64,000 bases of DNA from contig NZ_BMFQ01000002.1 in NCBI RefSeq assembly GCF_014638915.1, forward strand, positions 496,001 to 560,000, written 5' to 3'. The stretch's first letter is position 1. Every line of letters begins with the position of its first letter. The stretch is from Xanthomarina arctica (GTDB lineage: Bacteria > Bacteroidota > Bacteroidia > Flavobacteriales > Flavobacteriaceae). This document shows, piece by piece, positions 29,870-37,711 of the stretch. Both the position numbers and the translations under genes were made by a program. The notes under the pieces were generated by a model. The model ran no database searches and had not been told where the DNA came from. It was given only the letters and a program-made list of their open reading frames with translations.

Positions 29870-30254
29870 TTTTTAGAAGCTCCAAGAACCTCTATTTAAA
29901 ATAATATTATACGTTTTATGTGTTGAAATTAGTTGTAATATCATAACATCAACAACTGGTAAAATGGTATTCAGGGTAATGTAAATATGTTTACAAAGAT
30001 ACCTTTTAAAACATGTTAAGAGCTATTTCAGCTCTAATATCTAATCCTATAGAATATATCGATTTATTGTTTATTTAAACTTGCTAAATGCGTTATTATA
30101 AATTACTTAGGTGGCAATCTTAGTACCGGTATTAAAAATAACGACTATATTAGGTTTATATAAAGTTTGTTGTACTTTTGCCGCTTCAAATTTCCTTACG
30201 GAATAAAAACAACATTTTTAACCAAATCTTTACCTACAATTAATTTCAATTCCC
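29870..30254. other. Intergenic region with a candidate promoter and a weak hairpin
   Basis: No coding frame stands out in these 385 bases. A weak hairpin AGAGCT-ATTTC-AGCTCT lies at 30019-30035. TACTTTTG at 30173-30180 is an exact TAnnTTTG -7 element for the lipoprotein gene starting at 30255, without a convincing -33 partner. Confidence 0.45.
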
Positions 30255-31151
30255 ATGAATAGAACCATTCTCTATTTTTCAATTATTAGTTTTCTGTTTT
30301 TTTCTTCATGTTCCACCAAACTCTCTAACATAGAGGATAAAACCCCAGAGCAAATTAAAGAGACTTACCGTATTTTAAAAGATGTTGCTTATGGTCCAGA
30401 TGGAGACCAAAAAATGGATGTGTATCTTTCTGATATAGCCAAATCTTACGGAGATTCTAATTACACAATTATTTTTTTACATGGTGGCGGTTATTATGTA
30501 AGCGACAAGAGCGAAGAAGAGAATTACATAGAACCTTTTTTAAAGAAAGGCTTAAATGTTATTAATTTAAATTATAGATTAAAACGTGGAGTTCCTATTG
30601 CTACAAGTGATTTAACGAATGCCTTAAACTTTTTAATAAAGCATAATATCGTGTATGATATGGATATTGAAAACGTTATCCTTACTGGTTTTTCTTCAGG
30701 TGCAAATATTGCGACCAACGTGGGATTGACTCAGAACAATCCGGAATACCCACATCCCCTTAATGAAGGAATGAATATTACTGGAATTATTAATTTTTCT
30801 GGACCTGTTGATGGCTTAAATCTGGTTGAAAAGATTTTTACAGAAAGCGAAATTCCATTTCTTGGTGAAATAGGAAAAGCACTTTTTCCTGGAACAGAAG
30901 GTTTTGAATCTAAAAAAATGACGTCAATTTACGAACCTATTACTTACTTTGACAAAAACGATCCACCTATATTTTTGTGGCATGGAGGGAAAGATTTTCA
31001 AATTCCACCTGTAACCTTCGACAAATTCATTCCTATGTTAGATGAAGAAAAAGATGTTATCATTTTTTCGCCTAATGGAAAACACGCTCCAAACAAGGAG
31101 GAAATGAAAGAAGCTTATACGCAAATCTTTACTTTTTTAGATAATTTATAA
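30255..31151 (+). CDS. Alpha/beta hydrolase lipoprotein (carboxylesterase-like)
   Basis: A 298-residue lipoprotein: MNRTILYFSIISFLFFSSC ends in the acylated Cys at position 19. The alpha/beta hydrolase domain shows the HGGGYY oxyanion motif near residue 75, the nucleophile elbow TGFSSGAN and the late catalytic His in GKHAPNKEEM. It fits the BD-FAE/kynurenine-formamidase-like esterase group. It is likely anchored in the outer or inner membrane facing the periplasm. Substrate unknown; monocistronic. Confidence 0.85.
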   Translation: MNRTILYFSIISFLFFSSCSTKLSNIEDKTPEQIKETYRILKDVAYGPDGDQKMDVYLSDIAKSYGDSNYTIIFLHGGGYYVSDKSEEENYIEPFLKKGLNVINLNYRLKRGVPIATSDLTNALNFLIKHNIVYDMDIENVILTGFSSGANIATNVGLTQNNPEYPHPLNEGMNITGIINFSGPVDGLNLVEKIFTESEIPFLGEIGKALFPGTEGFESKKMTSIYEPITYFDKNDPPIFLWHGGKDFQIPPVTFDKFIPMLDEEKDVIIFSPNGKHAPNKEEMKEAYTQIFTFLDNL

Positions 31152-31190
31152 ACGTTATGCAGTTTTAACTCATCTGATTCAGTCAATTAA

Positions 31191-31204
31191 ATGTCATATG
31201 ACAT
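31191..31204. promoter_or_regulatory. Perfect 14-bp palindrome upstream of the 132-aa membrane protein gene
   Basis: ATGTCATATGACAT is a perfect dyad centred 54 nt before the ATG at 31252. This form is typical of dimeric regulator sites, but no regulator gene is adjacent. Confidence 0.35.
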
Positions 31205-31251
31205 CTAATTTAGAATTGATTATATAACCATCGACTTCTTAAAATCACGCA

Positions 31252-31650
31252 ATGATAAAAAGAGTAAAACTCCTGGCCTTAATTCCTGCTTTATGGGCTA
31301 GTTTATTCGATGCAGTAATAACCATTGCGCATCAGCCCAAAGCATATTGGGATGGCGATCTAAATCTTGCAAACGAAGCAAATACCATTGGTCATTTTGT
31401 AATGAACCAACACGTTTCTGGCATCTTTGTTCTCTGTGCCTTTTGGTTAATTCTAATTGGCTTCATAGGATATTATTTACCAAAAAAATATGCTAGAGTC
31501 TTTTTGCTTTTCGTATTGATAGCTCATAGTTTTGGTGCTGGAAGCTGGTTGTCTATGTATTATGGATTTTGGTATGCTCTAGTTTTTATTATGTTTAATG
31601 CCATCTTATTCTATAAGGTTGAAGATGTAATTACCAAGCAAACAGCTTAA
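31252..31650 (+). CDS. Four-helix membrane protein of unknown family
   Basis: A 132-residue protein with four hydrophobic segments (about residues 8-27, 55-77, 82-100 and 104-122). The loop HQPKAYWDGDLNLANEAN between helices 1 and 2 is the most distinctive part. I do not recognise a named family. A decayed copy of the same gene, carrying stop codons and an internal deletion, lies 1.7 kb downstream at 32953-33075, so this locus was duplicated at some time. Function unknown. Confidence 0.65.
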   Translation: MIKRVKLLALIPALWASLFDAVITIAHQPKAYWDGDLNLANEANTIGHFVMNQHVSGIFVLCAFWLILIGFIGYYLPKKYARVFLLFVLIAHSFGAGSWLSMYYGFWYALVFIMFNAILFYKVEDVITKQTA

Positions 31651-31724
31651 AATAAGATTTCAAAACTAACTCTAAATTCTTCAAAATCTTTTGTTTTTTA
31701 TCATGCAATTTGGCTTGGTAGCTG

Positions 31725-31754
31725 ATCAGGTTTAAGAAATATGGTTATATTTAT
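31725..31754 (+). repeat. Upstream repeat, copy 1 (before the DUF1569 gene)
   Basis: A 30-bp stretch containing GAAATATGGTTATATTTAT matches 33209-33238 at 27 of 30 positions in the same orientation. Each copy lies 50-60 nt before a gene start and contains TATATTTA, a possible -7 element, so it may be a duplicated promoter. Confidence 0.6.
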
Positions 31755-31804
31755 GGCATGTTCAACTTGCTATCTTAAAGCTGAAATAACCAAACTTTAA
31801 AATA

Positions 31805-32257
31805 ATGAAAGATATCTTTAACAAAACCGTTTCAGAAGAAGTCATAAACCGAATTAATTCGCTGAGTCCAAAGTCTGAAGGCCTCTGGGGAAAAATGACT
31901 GTAGACCAAATGCTAGCACATTGCAATGTGGCTTACCACGCTATCTACAGCGCCAATTACACAAAACCTAAAGGATTAAAAAAATGGATGCTTAAAACGT
32001 TTGTAAAAAAAATAGTTGTTAGCGAAAAACCATATAAAAGGAATGGGCGTACAGCACCAGAATTTCTTATTGTAAATAAGAGGGATTTTGAAAAAGAAAA
32101 GGAGCAGTTAAATTCTTATATAAAAAAAACACAGGAATTAGGAGGTCACCACTTTGATAATAAAGAAAGTCATTCTTTCGGGGTTTTGACTAAAACAGAA
32201 TGGAATAACATGTTTTATAAACACCTTGATCACCATTTAAACCAATTTGGAGTATAA
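31805..32257 (+). CDS. DUF1569 (DinB-like) protein
   Basis: A 150-residue protein that fits the DUF1569 family, a member of the DinB/YfiT four-helix metal-binding superfamily. Conserved-looking features are WGKMTVDQMLAHCNVAYHA near residue 29 (first His ligands), the basic middle KKWMLKTFVKKI, and the C-terminal FYKHLDHHLNQFGV with two further His. DinB-like proteins are often divalent-metal-dependent thiol transferases (in some lineages bacillithiol-dependent), but no activity can be assigned here. It lies in the duplicated/decayed zone. Confidence 0.75.
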   Translation: MKDIFNKTVSEEVINRINSLSPKSEGLWGKMTVDQMLAHCNVAYHAIYSANYTKPKGLKKWMLKTFVKKIVVSEKPYKRNGRTAPEFLIVNKRDFEKEKEQLNSYIKKTQELGGHHFDNKESHSFGVLTKTEWNNMFYKHLDHHLNQFGV

Positions 32258-32465
32258 CGAAAAAAGAGCTTTTTTTACAATTTAATCGATCAAGGAATAG
32301 AGAATGCCAAACAAAGCGCATGGAAATCTTATTAAAAAATAAAACGGTTATCATGTAGTACAATGATTATTAAAACTGTAGATTATTAAAAACTATTTCG
32401 ATAACACTATACAAACATCTCTTTTTTTTTCATAACTTAGTGTATCACAACTAATTATTGTTAAA

Positions 32466-32813
32466 ATGGCTAAGCAAAAAGGAATCATATGGCTACAAGG
32501 CAAATTAAACGGTAAAAGCTATTACCTACTTAAAGGCGAGTGTATTTCCCTTATGGCATCCAGCGTATCAAAAGCCATAAGAACAGGGTTTTTAGAAACT
32601 GCAAAAGACTTTCAAGACACCAAAATGCCAAGTCACTTAACCGTTGCCTATTATCAAATAATCCAAGAGGGGAGCGGTCCCAGTCTAAAAAGAGAGGTTT
32701 CTTCAAATGTATCTCTAGTGCCTTGGTTCGGAATTCAGAACCTAAAACAAGAAGGCACGCAACCATCCAATTTAAAAAATATGCAGGTTATGCTGTGCAA
32801 ACATGCACTATAA
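32466..32813 (+). CDS. Small protein of the MAKQKGI flavobacterial type, probably degenerate
   Basis: The frame encodes 115 residues. The start MAKQKGIIWLQGKLNGKSYY recalls a flavobacterial hypothetical family whose members begin similarly and run to about 200 residues. The remainder does not match my memory of the family, and a second frame over the same DNA (32540-32950) is also open, with a stretch NNPRGERSQ that looks more family-like. I infer a frameshifted, shortened relic. Downstream follow an inverted repeat and a degenerate 11-bp tandem repeat array. Expression is doubtful. Confidence 0.4.
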   Translation: MAKQKGIIWLQGKLNGKSYYLLKGECISLMASSVSKAIRTGFLETAKDFQDTKMPSHLTVAYYQIIQEGSGPSLKREVSSNVSLVPWFGIQNLKQEGTQPSNLKNMQVMLCKHAL

Positions 32814-32834
32814 ACCCATATAGAATGGGGTTTA
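32811..32834. repeat. Inverted repeat at the relic gene's 3' end
   Basis: TAAACCC and GGGTTTA arms enclose a 10-nt centre that itself contains CAT/ATG symmetry. It is not followed by a T run, so it is not a standard terminator. It leads into the 11-bp repeat array. Confidence 0.55.
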
Positions 32835-32852
32835 CAAGGGGTTCCCTCGTAG

Positions 32853-32930
32853 CTACTCCATATCTACTCCATGGTAACTCCATGGTGTCTCCATATAAAC
32901 CCTATGTCAAACCCATGTCATACCCATTTC
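32853..32930 (+). repeat. Degenerate 11-bp tandem repeat array, seven units
   Basis: Units read CTACTCCATAT, CTACTCCATGG, TAACTCCATGG, TGTCTCCATAT, then AAACCCTATGTC (12 bp), AAACCCATGTC and ATACCCATTTC. The common core is (C/T)CCAT; on the opposite strand the core is ATGG(A/G). The period of 11 is not a multiple of three, so the array is unlikely to be coding, and 11 bp is about one helical turn. Confidence 0.75.
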
Positions 32931-32952
32931 AGATCATCAAATACCTTTAGCT

Positions 32953-33075
32953 TCCGGCTTTATAGGCAAGTTTATTCCATGCGGTAATATCCATTGTGCA
33001 TCAGCCAAAAGCCTATTGAAATGGAGATTTAAATCTTGCAAATGAAGCAAATACCATTCTATTTTATAGGGATTA
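32953..33075 (+). pseudogene. Decayed, internally deleted copy of the 132-aa membrane protein gene
   Basis: Translation gives PAL*ASLFHAVISIVHQPKA then Y*NGDLNLANEANTI, matching residues 13-47 of the gene at 31252 but with both Trp codons turned into stops. After EANTI the sequence jumps to LFYRD, matching the end of the intact gene (LFYKVED), so about 70 codons were lost. It is preceded by the 11-bp array and followed after about 130 nt by the second copy of the upstream repeat. Confidence 0.85.
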
Positions 33076-33208
33076 AAATTTGATCTGGAAAGAACAGTAA
33101 AAACTGGAATGAAATCTTTCAAAACATGATGTTATCTCCCAACAAATTTTTAAACATGTTTAATAACATTTATTTTTTTTAGTCTAATAATTTTCCATGA
33201 TTTCTCCC

Positions 33209-33238
33209 ATCAGTTTTTGGAAATATGGTTATATTTAT
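33209..33238 (+). repeat. Upstream repeat, copy 2 (before the thioesterase gene)
   Basis: Second copy of the 30-bp element at 31725-31754 (27/30 identical, same orientation), 61 nt before the acyl-ACP thioesterase start. Both copies follow a version of the 132-aa membrane protein gene, so gene and element were duplicated together. Confidence 0.6.
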
Positions 33239-33298
33239 TGTCTATTACCACAGTGATACTTCATGACTAATCGAAATCCCCAAATTAAATAATTTCAA

Positions 33299-34060
33299 AT
33301 GATTAAAAACTATTTCGATAAACAATTTGAGTTAAGATACTTTGAAATGAATGAGTTTGGTGTGGCATCTCCAACAACCATCTTAACCTTATTGGAAGAA
33401 ACCGCTGCAGACCATTGTTATTCCATAAACCACGGTTTATATCAATTAGCAGAACAAAATGTTGGTTGGGTTTTAATTTCTGGTATGATGCAAATGGAGC
33501 GTTATCCTAGTTATAAAGAGAAGATTACTATTAGGACCTGGTTGTCCAAATATTCAACCATTAAAGGTTTTAGAGAAAATATTATTTACGATGAACAAAA
33601 TAATATCATAGGAAGAGCCAGAGGCTTGTGGATTTTCTTTGATATAGTTCGAAGACGTCCTGTTAAAATATTTAATGAAATAATGGAAAAATGGTCTTTC
33701 TGTAGCGAAGAAAGTATAAATTATAACATTACTCAAAAGATTCACCCAGTTGAAGATTCAGATTACAAATTAAATTTCAAAGTAAATAGATACGATACAG
33801 ATATGATTAAGCATGTCAATAATATTAGATATTTACAATGGGTCGTGGAATCCATTCCTGAGGAAGTTATTGATAATTATTATTTACACACCATAGACGG
33901 GAGGTTTATTGCAGAAGCACATTATGGCCAAACCGTTGTTTCATTAACAAAAAATGATATCCTAAACAAATCGTTTATACACTCCATAAAAATTGAAGGA
34001 ACAGATAAAGTTTGTGCCACAGCAAAGACTATTTGGAAGAAAACAAACAAATCAACCTAG
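33299..34060 (+). CDS. Acyl-ACP thioesterase
   Basis: A 253-residue double-hotdog protein of the acyl-ACP thioesterase family. Early residues IKNYFDKQFELRYFEMNEFG, the first hotdog's VGWVLISGMMQMERYP and TWLSKYSTIKGFREN, and the second hotdog's NRYDTDMIKHVNNIRYLQWV (with conserved Asn/His of the catalytic site) match. It releases free fatty acids from the acyl carrier protein. No fatty-acid gene is next to it, and its promoter region appears to come from a duplication. Confidence 0.85.
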   Translation: MIKNYFDKQFELRYFEMNEFGVASPTTILTLLEETAADHCYSINHGLYQLAEQNVGWVLISGMMQMERYPSYKEKITIRTWLSKYSTIKGFRENIIYDEQNNIIGRARGLWIFFDIVRRRPVKIFNEIMEKWSFCSEESINYNITQKIHPVEDSDYKLNFKVNRYDTDMIKHVNNIRYLQWVVESIPEEVIDNYYLHTIDGRFIAEAHYGQTVVSLTKNDILNKSFIHSIKIEGTDKVCATAKTIWKKTNKST

Positions 34061-34065
34061 AGTAA

Positions 34066-34294
34066 TTATTATGGAAAGCTCAAGCTTTTTATACAGCACC
34101 TATCAGCAATTTAAATTTCTTAAATGAAGATAGTAAAAAAAGACTCTTTACCAATTGCAATTCGGATGGTGTTGATGGTGGAACAGCTTTCTGCAGATTT
34201 CATTGAAAAGTTTAGTGGTTCAGGTGCTGAATTTATTTGGTCTACCAACGTTATTTTGGATAATGAAGTGATTATTCGTTATACGGTGAAATAA
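34066..34294 (+). pseudogene. Putative frameshifted coding fragment, unknown family
   Basis: One frame reads WKAQAFYTAPISNLNFLNED and continues to DGVDGGTAFC before a stop at 34204. The overlapping next frame carries a 56-codon ORF from ATG 34124 that ends ADFIEKFSGSGAEFIWSTN then VILDNEVIIRYTVK. Each half looks protein-like in its own frame, suggesting one gene broken by a frameshift around 34180-34200. I do not recognise the family. The rest of the gap to 34512 shows nothing. Confidence 0.3.
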
Positions 34295-34512
34295 AAACTA
34301 ATACTGTGCTTTGCTTGGATGGTCCAAACTCAATCCAATTTAATTAAGGAAACTATCTTTTTAATAATTTATAAAATGTAGAATAACTCACTAGTAATTA
34401 GTTTATTACTAGAATCTCATTTAATTCTTAAAGTTTCCTACTTAATGTTTAAACAACATATTATAATTTGAATCAGTATATTTAGAAACTGTTAGAATAA
34501 ATAAAACAAATA

Positions 34513-35814
34513 ATGAATAAACTTAGACTAGTATCATTGATCTTTTTAGGATTAATCTTTTCTTGTACAAATAGTACTGAAGAAATAAATGATTTCAATG
34601 AAACCAATGACGCAATCATTACTATTTCAGATTTTGAAATAACAATTAATGAAAACCCTAATGCGAATCAATATTTAGGAACTGTTTACGCTTCAACTAA
34701 TCAAGGAAACATCGTATTTTCAATTGCAGAACAATCTCCAATTGGAGCTTTCGAAATAAATTCTAATTCTGGAGATATAAGTGTATTAGATGATACCCTT
34801 TTTAATTTCGATACCCATCCAATAATTACTGGGGTTATTAAGGTAGAAAATGCAGACCTTTTTGAAACAGCAAATGTCACCATTAATCTGAAAGACATAA
34901 ACGAAATTAATGCTTCCGATTTTAGTGTAACTCTCCAAGAAATGCCTTCCATTAATCAATCTTTAGGGCTAATAGAAGCAACTACAGGTGAAGGAAGTTT
35001 AACATTTTCAATTATTGAACAAAGTCCAAATAATATATTAGAAATAAACCCTTCAACTGGAGAATTGAAAGTGTTATATGTGCCTAATTTTGTAGGAAAC
35101 CCAATTATTTCTGCTACTGCCAGAGTTGAAAATAACGAAACATTTAAAGAAATCAATATTACAGTTAGTTTAAATATCCCATGCAATCCCAACACCGTTC
35201 CAGAATTAAACGCCTTCTACCCAATGAATGCTAATGCCATGGATGAAAGCGGTTTTAATAATAATGGAACTGTTTCTGGAGCCATTTTAACTACAAATAG
35301 ATTCTCAGAAAGTAATTCGGCTTATTATTTTGATGGCGTGGATGATAACATACAAATTGAAGACAACGATCAGTTATATTTAGATAATGAGTTCACGATT
35401 TCTGCTTGGGTATATCCAGAAGAAATAAAATCACAACAAATCCTTAGAAAAGGAAGCCATGTAAATGGAACGTCTTCTGCGCCATTCGGATTGTCTTTGA
35501 GCAATACCAACGATGTCATTTTTTCTATAACTGCTGGAGGAACTCTTGTACAAGCAAGAAAACAAGGTTATAATATAAATGAGTGGTTTCTTGTAACAGG
35601 TGTTCTTATAGATCAAACCATGTATTTATACGTCAATGATGAACTTGTAGCCATGGAGACAATTGAAGGAGATATTTACAACGACGAACTTCCTTTAGTT
35701 ATAGGCACAAGATTAAGTTTGCCTTCTAGTACATTTAAAGGTAAAATTGATGATGTCAGAATTTTTAATGCCGCTCTTTGTCCAGAAGATATCACAGAAT
35801 TATTTAATAATTAA
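34513..35814 (+). CDS. Lipoprotein with two cadherin-like repeats and a LamG domain
   Basis: A 433-residue surface lipoprotein: MNKLRLVSLIFLGLIFSC ends at the acylated Cys. Residues about 30-125 and 130-225 are two cadherin-like repeats that resemble each other (FSIAEQSPIGAFEINSNSGD versus FSIIEQSPNNILEINPSTGE). Residues about 235-433 form a LamG/concanavalin-like domain (DESGFNNNGTVSGA, YYFDGVDDNIQI, FTISAWVYPEE, GKIDDVRIFNAAL). Likely role is carbohydrate or surface binding; no catalytic residues are seen. Monocistronic. Confidence 0.82.
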   Translation: MNKLRLVSLIFLGLIFSCTNSTEEINDFNETNDAIITISDFEITINENPNANQYLGTVYASTNQGNIVFSIAEQSPIGAFEINSNSGDISVLDDTLFNFDTHPIITGVIKVENADLFETANVTINLKDINEINASDFSVTLQEMPSINQSLGLIEATTGEGSLTFSIIEQSPNNILEINPSTGELKVLYVPNFVGNPIISATARVENNETFKEINITVSLNIPCNPNTVPELNAFYPMNANAMDESGFNNNGTVSGAILTTNRFSESNSAYYFDGVDDNIQIEDNDQLYLDNEFTISAWVYPEEIKSQQILRKGSHVNGTSSAPFGLSLSNTNDVIFSITAGGTLVQARKQGYNINEWFLVTGVLIDQTMYLYVNDELVAMETIEGDIYNDELPLVIGTRLSLPSSTFKGKIDDVRIFNAALCPEDITELFNN

Positions 35815-36014
35815 ATTTCTCCAAAAAGAACTCAGAATTATGGAGAAAAAATAGACTTAATAATAGTCATACACAAGATCTTATTTATAACAAAATATCA
35901 TATGGTTGAAGTATAAGGAACAATATAAATGCAGTAGGATAAAGTTTATGAATACAATCTAAACAGCCCAGAAACATTTCCCAATTCCTTATTCAAACTA
36001 ATCAAGGAAATAGT
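35815..36014. other. Intergenic region upstream of ychF, nothing recognised
   Basis: AT-rich sequence with no coding frame, hairpin or repeat that stands out; the ychF promoter and the dispersed repeat follow it. Confidence 0.4.
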
Positions 36015-36022
36015 TATCTTTG
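36015..36022 (+). promoter_or_regulatory. Candidate -7 element for ychF
   Basis: TATCTTTG is an exact TAnnTTTG match. Transcription would begin near 36029, giving a leader of about 110 nt that contains the dispersed palindromic repeat. This also argues against a start codon at 36020. Confidence 0.4.
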
Positions 36023-36106
36023 CAGCTTCAAAAAATAAGTACAACCTTTAAACAGATTCCTGCTAACTTGTCTATTGATAGGCAGACGCAGGATTTAACA
36101 ATAACA

Positions 36107-36132
36107 GATTTCCACCTTTGTGGGAATGAAAA
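36107..36132. repeat. Dispersed palindromic repeat, copy 2 (ychF leader)
   Basis: Reverse-complement copy of the element at 19852-19877 with two substitutions. It lies in the transcribed leader of ychF and makes a spurious 41-codon extension of the ychF frame. Confidence 0.7.
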
Positions 36133-36142
36133 TAAGTTTTCA

Positions 36143-37237
36143 ATGAAAGCAGGCATCGTAGGATTACCAAACGTAGGGAAATCAACCCTTTTTAATTGTT
36201 TATCTAATGCAAAAGCGCAAAGTGCCAACTTTCCGTTTTGTACTATAGAACCTAATATTGGAATTGTAAATGTACCAGATCCAAGATTAGAGAAACTTGA
36301 AGAACTAGTAAATCCAGTTCGCGTTCAACCCGCTACCGTAGAGATTGTAGATATTGCAGGTTTGGTAAAAGGAGCAAGTAAAGGTGAAGGTTTAGGGAAT
36401 CAATTCTTGGCTAATATTCGTGAAACAGATGCCATACTTCACGTGTTACGTTGTTTCGATAACGATAATATCATCCATGTAGATGGTAATATTAATCCCA
36501 TTCGCGATAAGGAAACCATTGATATGGAATTACAGTTAAAAGACTTAGAAACTGTAGATAAAAAATTAGAAAAAGTAAAACGTGCAGCTAAAACAGGAAA
36601 TAAAGAGGCTCAAAAAGAAGAGGCTGTTTTATTAAAGATTAAGGCTGCTTTAGAAGCTGGAACTTCAGTGAGAACTTTGGAGTTTTCAGAAGACGATTAT
36701 AACGATTTTGTTGTGCCCTCACAGTTTATTACAGATAAACCTGTTATGTATGTTTGTAATGTAGATGAAGGTGCTGCCGTAACTGGAAACAAGTATGTAG
36801 ACTTAGTAAAAGAAGCTGTAAAAGACGAAAATGCTGAAGTTTTAGTATTAGCTGTTGGTACAGAAGCAGATATTAACGAGTTAGACGATTATGAAGAGCG
36901 TCAGATGTTTTTATCAGATATCGGTTTAGACGAGCCTGGTGCTTCCAAATTAATTCGTTCGGCATACAAGTTATTAAAACAACAAACCTATTTTACTGCG
37001 GGAGTTAAAGAAGTACGTGCTTGGACTGTTGATATTGGAGCAACTGCACCACAAGCAGCTGGAGTAATACATACAGATTTTGAAAAAGGTTTTATTAGAG
37101 CAGAAGTTATTTCTTATAATGATTTTGAAACTCTTGGTAGCGAAGCCAAAGTAAAAGAAGCTGGTAAAATGCGTGTTGAAGGAAAGAATTATGTTGTTAA
37201 AGATGGCGATGTCATGCACTTCTTATTTAACGTGTAG
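36143..37237 (+). CDS. ychF: Redox-regulated ATPase YchF
   Basis: Obg-family P-loop NTPase that prefers ATP and binds ribosomes. ATG at 36143 gives [20 protein letters not shown], the universal N-terminus, and a 364-residue protein of standard length; the 41-codon extension upstream is made of promoter and repeat DNA. Motifs: Walker [30 protein letters not shown] (G3 region), MYVCNVDEG at the base-recognition region, and a C-terminal TGS domain ([30 protein letters not shown]). Confidence 0.95.
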   Translation: MKAGIVGLPNVGKSTLFNCLSNAKAQSANFPFCTIEPNIGIVNVPDPRLEKLEELVNPVRVQPATVEIVDIAGLVKGASKGEGLGNQFLANIRETDAILHVLRCFDNDNIIHVDGNINPIRDKETIDMELQLKDLETVDKKLEKVKRAAKTGNKEAQKEEAVLLKIKAALEAGTSVRTLEFSEDDYNDFVVPSQFITDKPVMYVCNVDEGAAVTGNKYVDLVKEAVKDENAEVLVLAVGTEADINELDDYEERQMFLSDIGLDEPGASKLIRSAYKLLKQQTYFTAGVKEVRAWTVDIGATAPQAAGVIHTDFEKGFIRAEVISYNDFETLGSEAKVKEAGKMRVEGKNYVVKDGDVMHFLFNV

Positions 37238-37426
37238 GTTGTAATTTATAGTTAAGTCATTTATTTTCAAGTGTTTTTAGTGTCATCCATACATGGGTTA
37301 AACTGGACGTATTAGAAACTTAAATCACTTAAGATATGACTAGTTTTGTAGTATATGCATCAACAATTTTCTGATTGAGCACATTTTTATTCATACCTTT
37401 ATTATCATAATAAAAATTCAAACTTT

Positions 37427-37582
37427 ATGAAAGGTAAAATTATATTGGCACTAATATTAGCAATAATTTTCTTTGTAGTGCTTTTTTACGTGTTTAAATT
37501 TGTGCTTATCACCTCGCTAATTATAGCCTTGGCTATTCTTATTCTACCCATCTTGTATTTTACTTTTAAGAGTGAAAATTAA
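37427..37582 (+). CDS. Small two-helix membrane protein (51 aa)
   Basis: ATG at 37427 opens a 51-codon frame: a start MKGKIILALILAIIFFVVLF, a short break, a second hydrophobic stretch VLITSLIIALAILILPIL, and a polar end FKSEN. The clean start, two helices and charged tail make it plausible as a real small membrane protein. It lies in the ychF-parE gap on the same strand. Function unknown. Confidence 0.5.
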   Translation: MKGKIILALILAIIFFVVLFYVFKFVLITSLIIALAILILPILYFTFKSEN

Positions 37583-37711
37583 AATTTGAGTTGTATTAAA
37601 TTCTTCAAGGGCCACTCTTAAAAACTTTGTTAATTACTTTAGCACATTGCGGTTTTATGTTTTCTACCGAAACCTTATATTAGCAACGTATCTAATAAAG
37701 GCGCCAATTTT

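Noticed and set aside
32853-32930. CRISPR-like array
   Set aside because: The units are contiguous 11-mers without spacers and no cas gene is present.
32937-33122. Minus-strand 61-codon frame across the decayed gene
   Set aside because: It is the antisense of the pseudogene, not an independent gene.
36020-36142. 41-codon N-terminal extension of ychF
   Set aside because: It consists of the candidate promoter and a dispersed palindromic repeat; the conserved protein begins at 36143.
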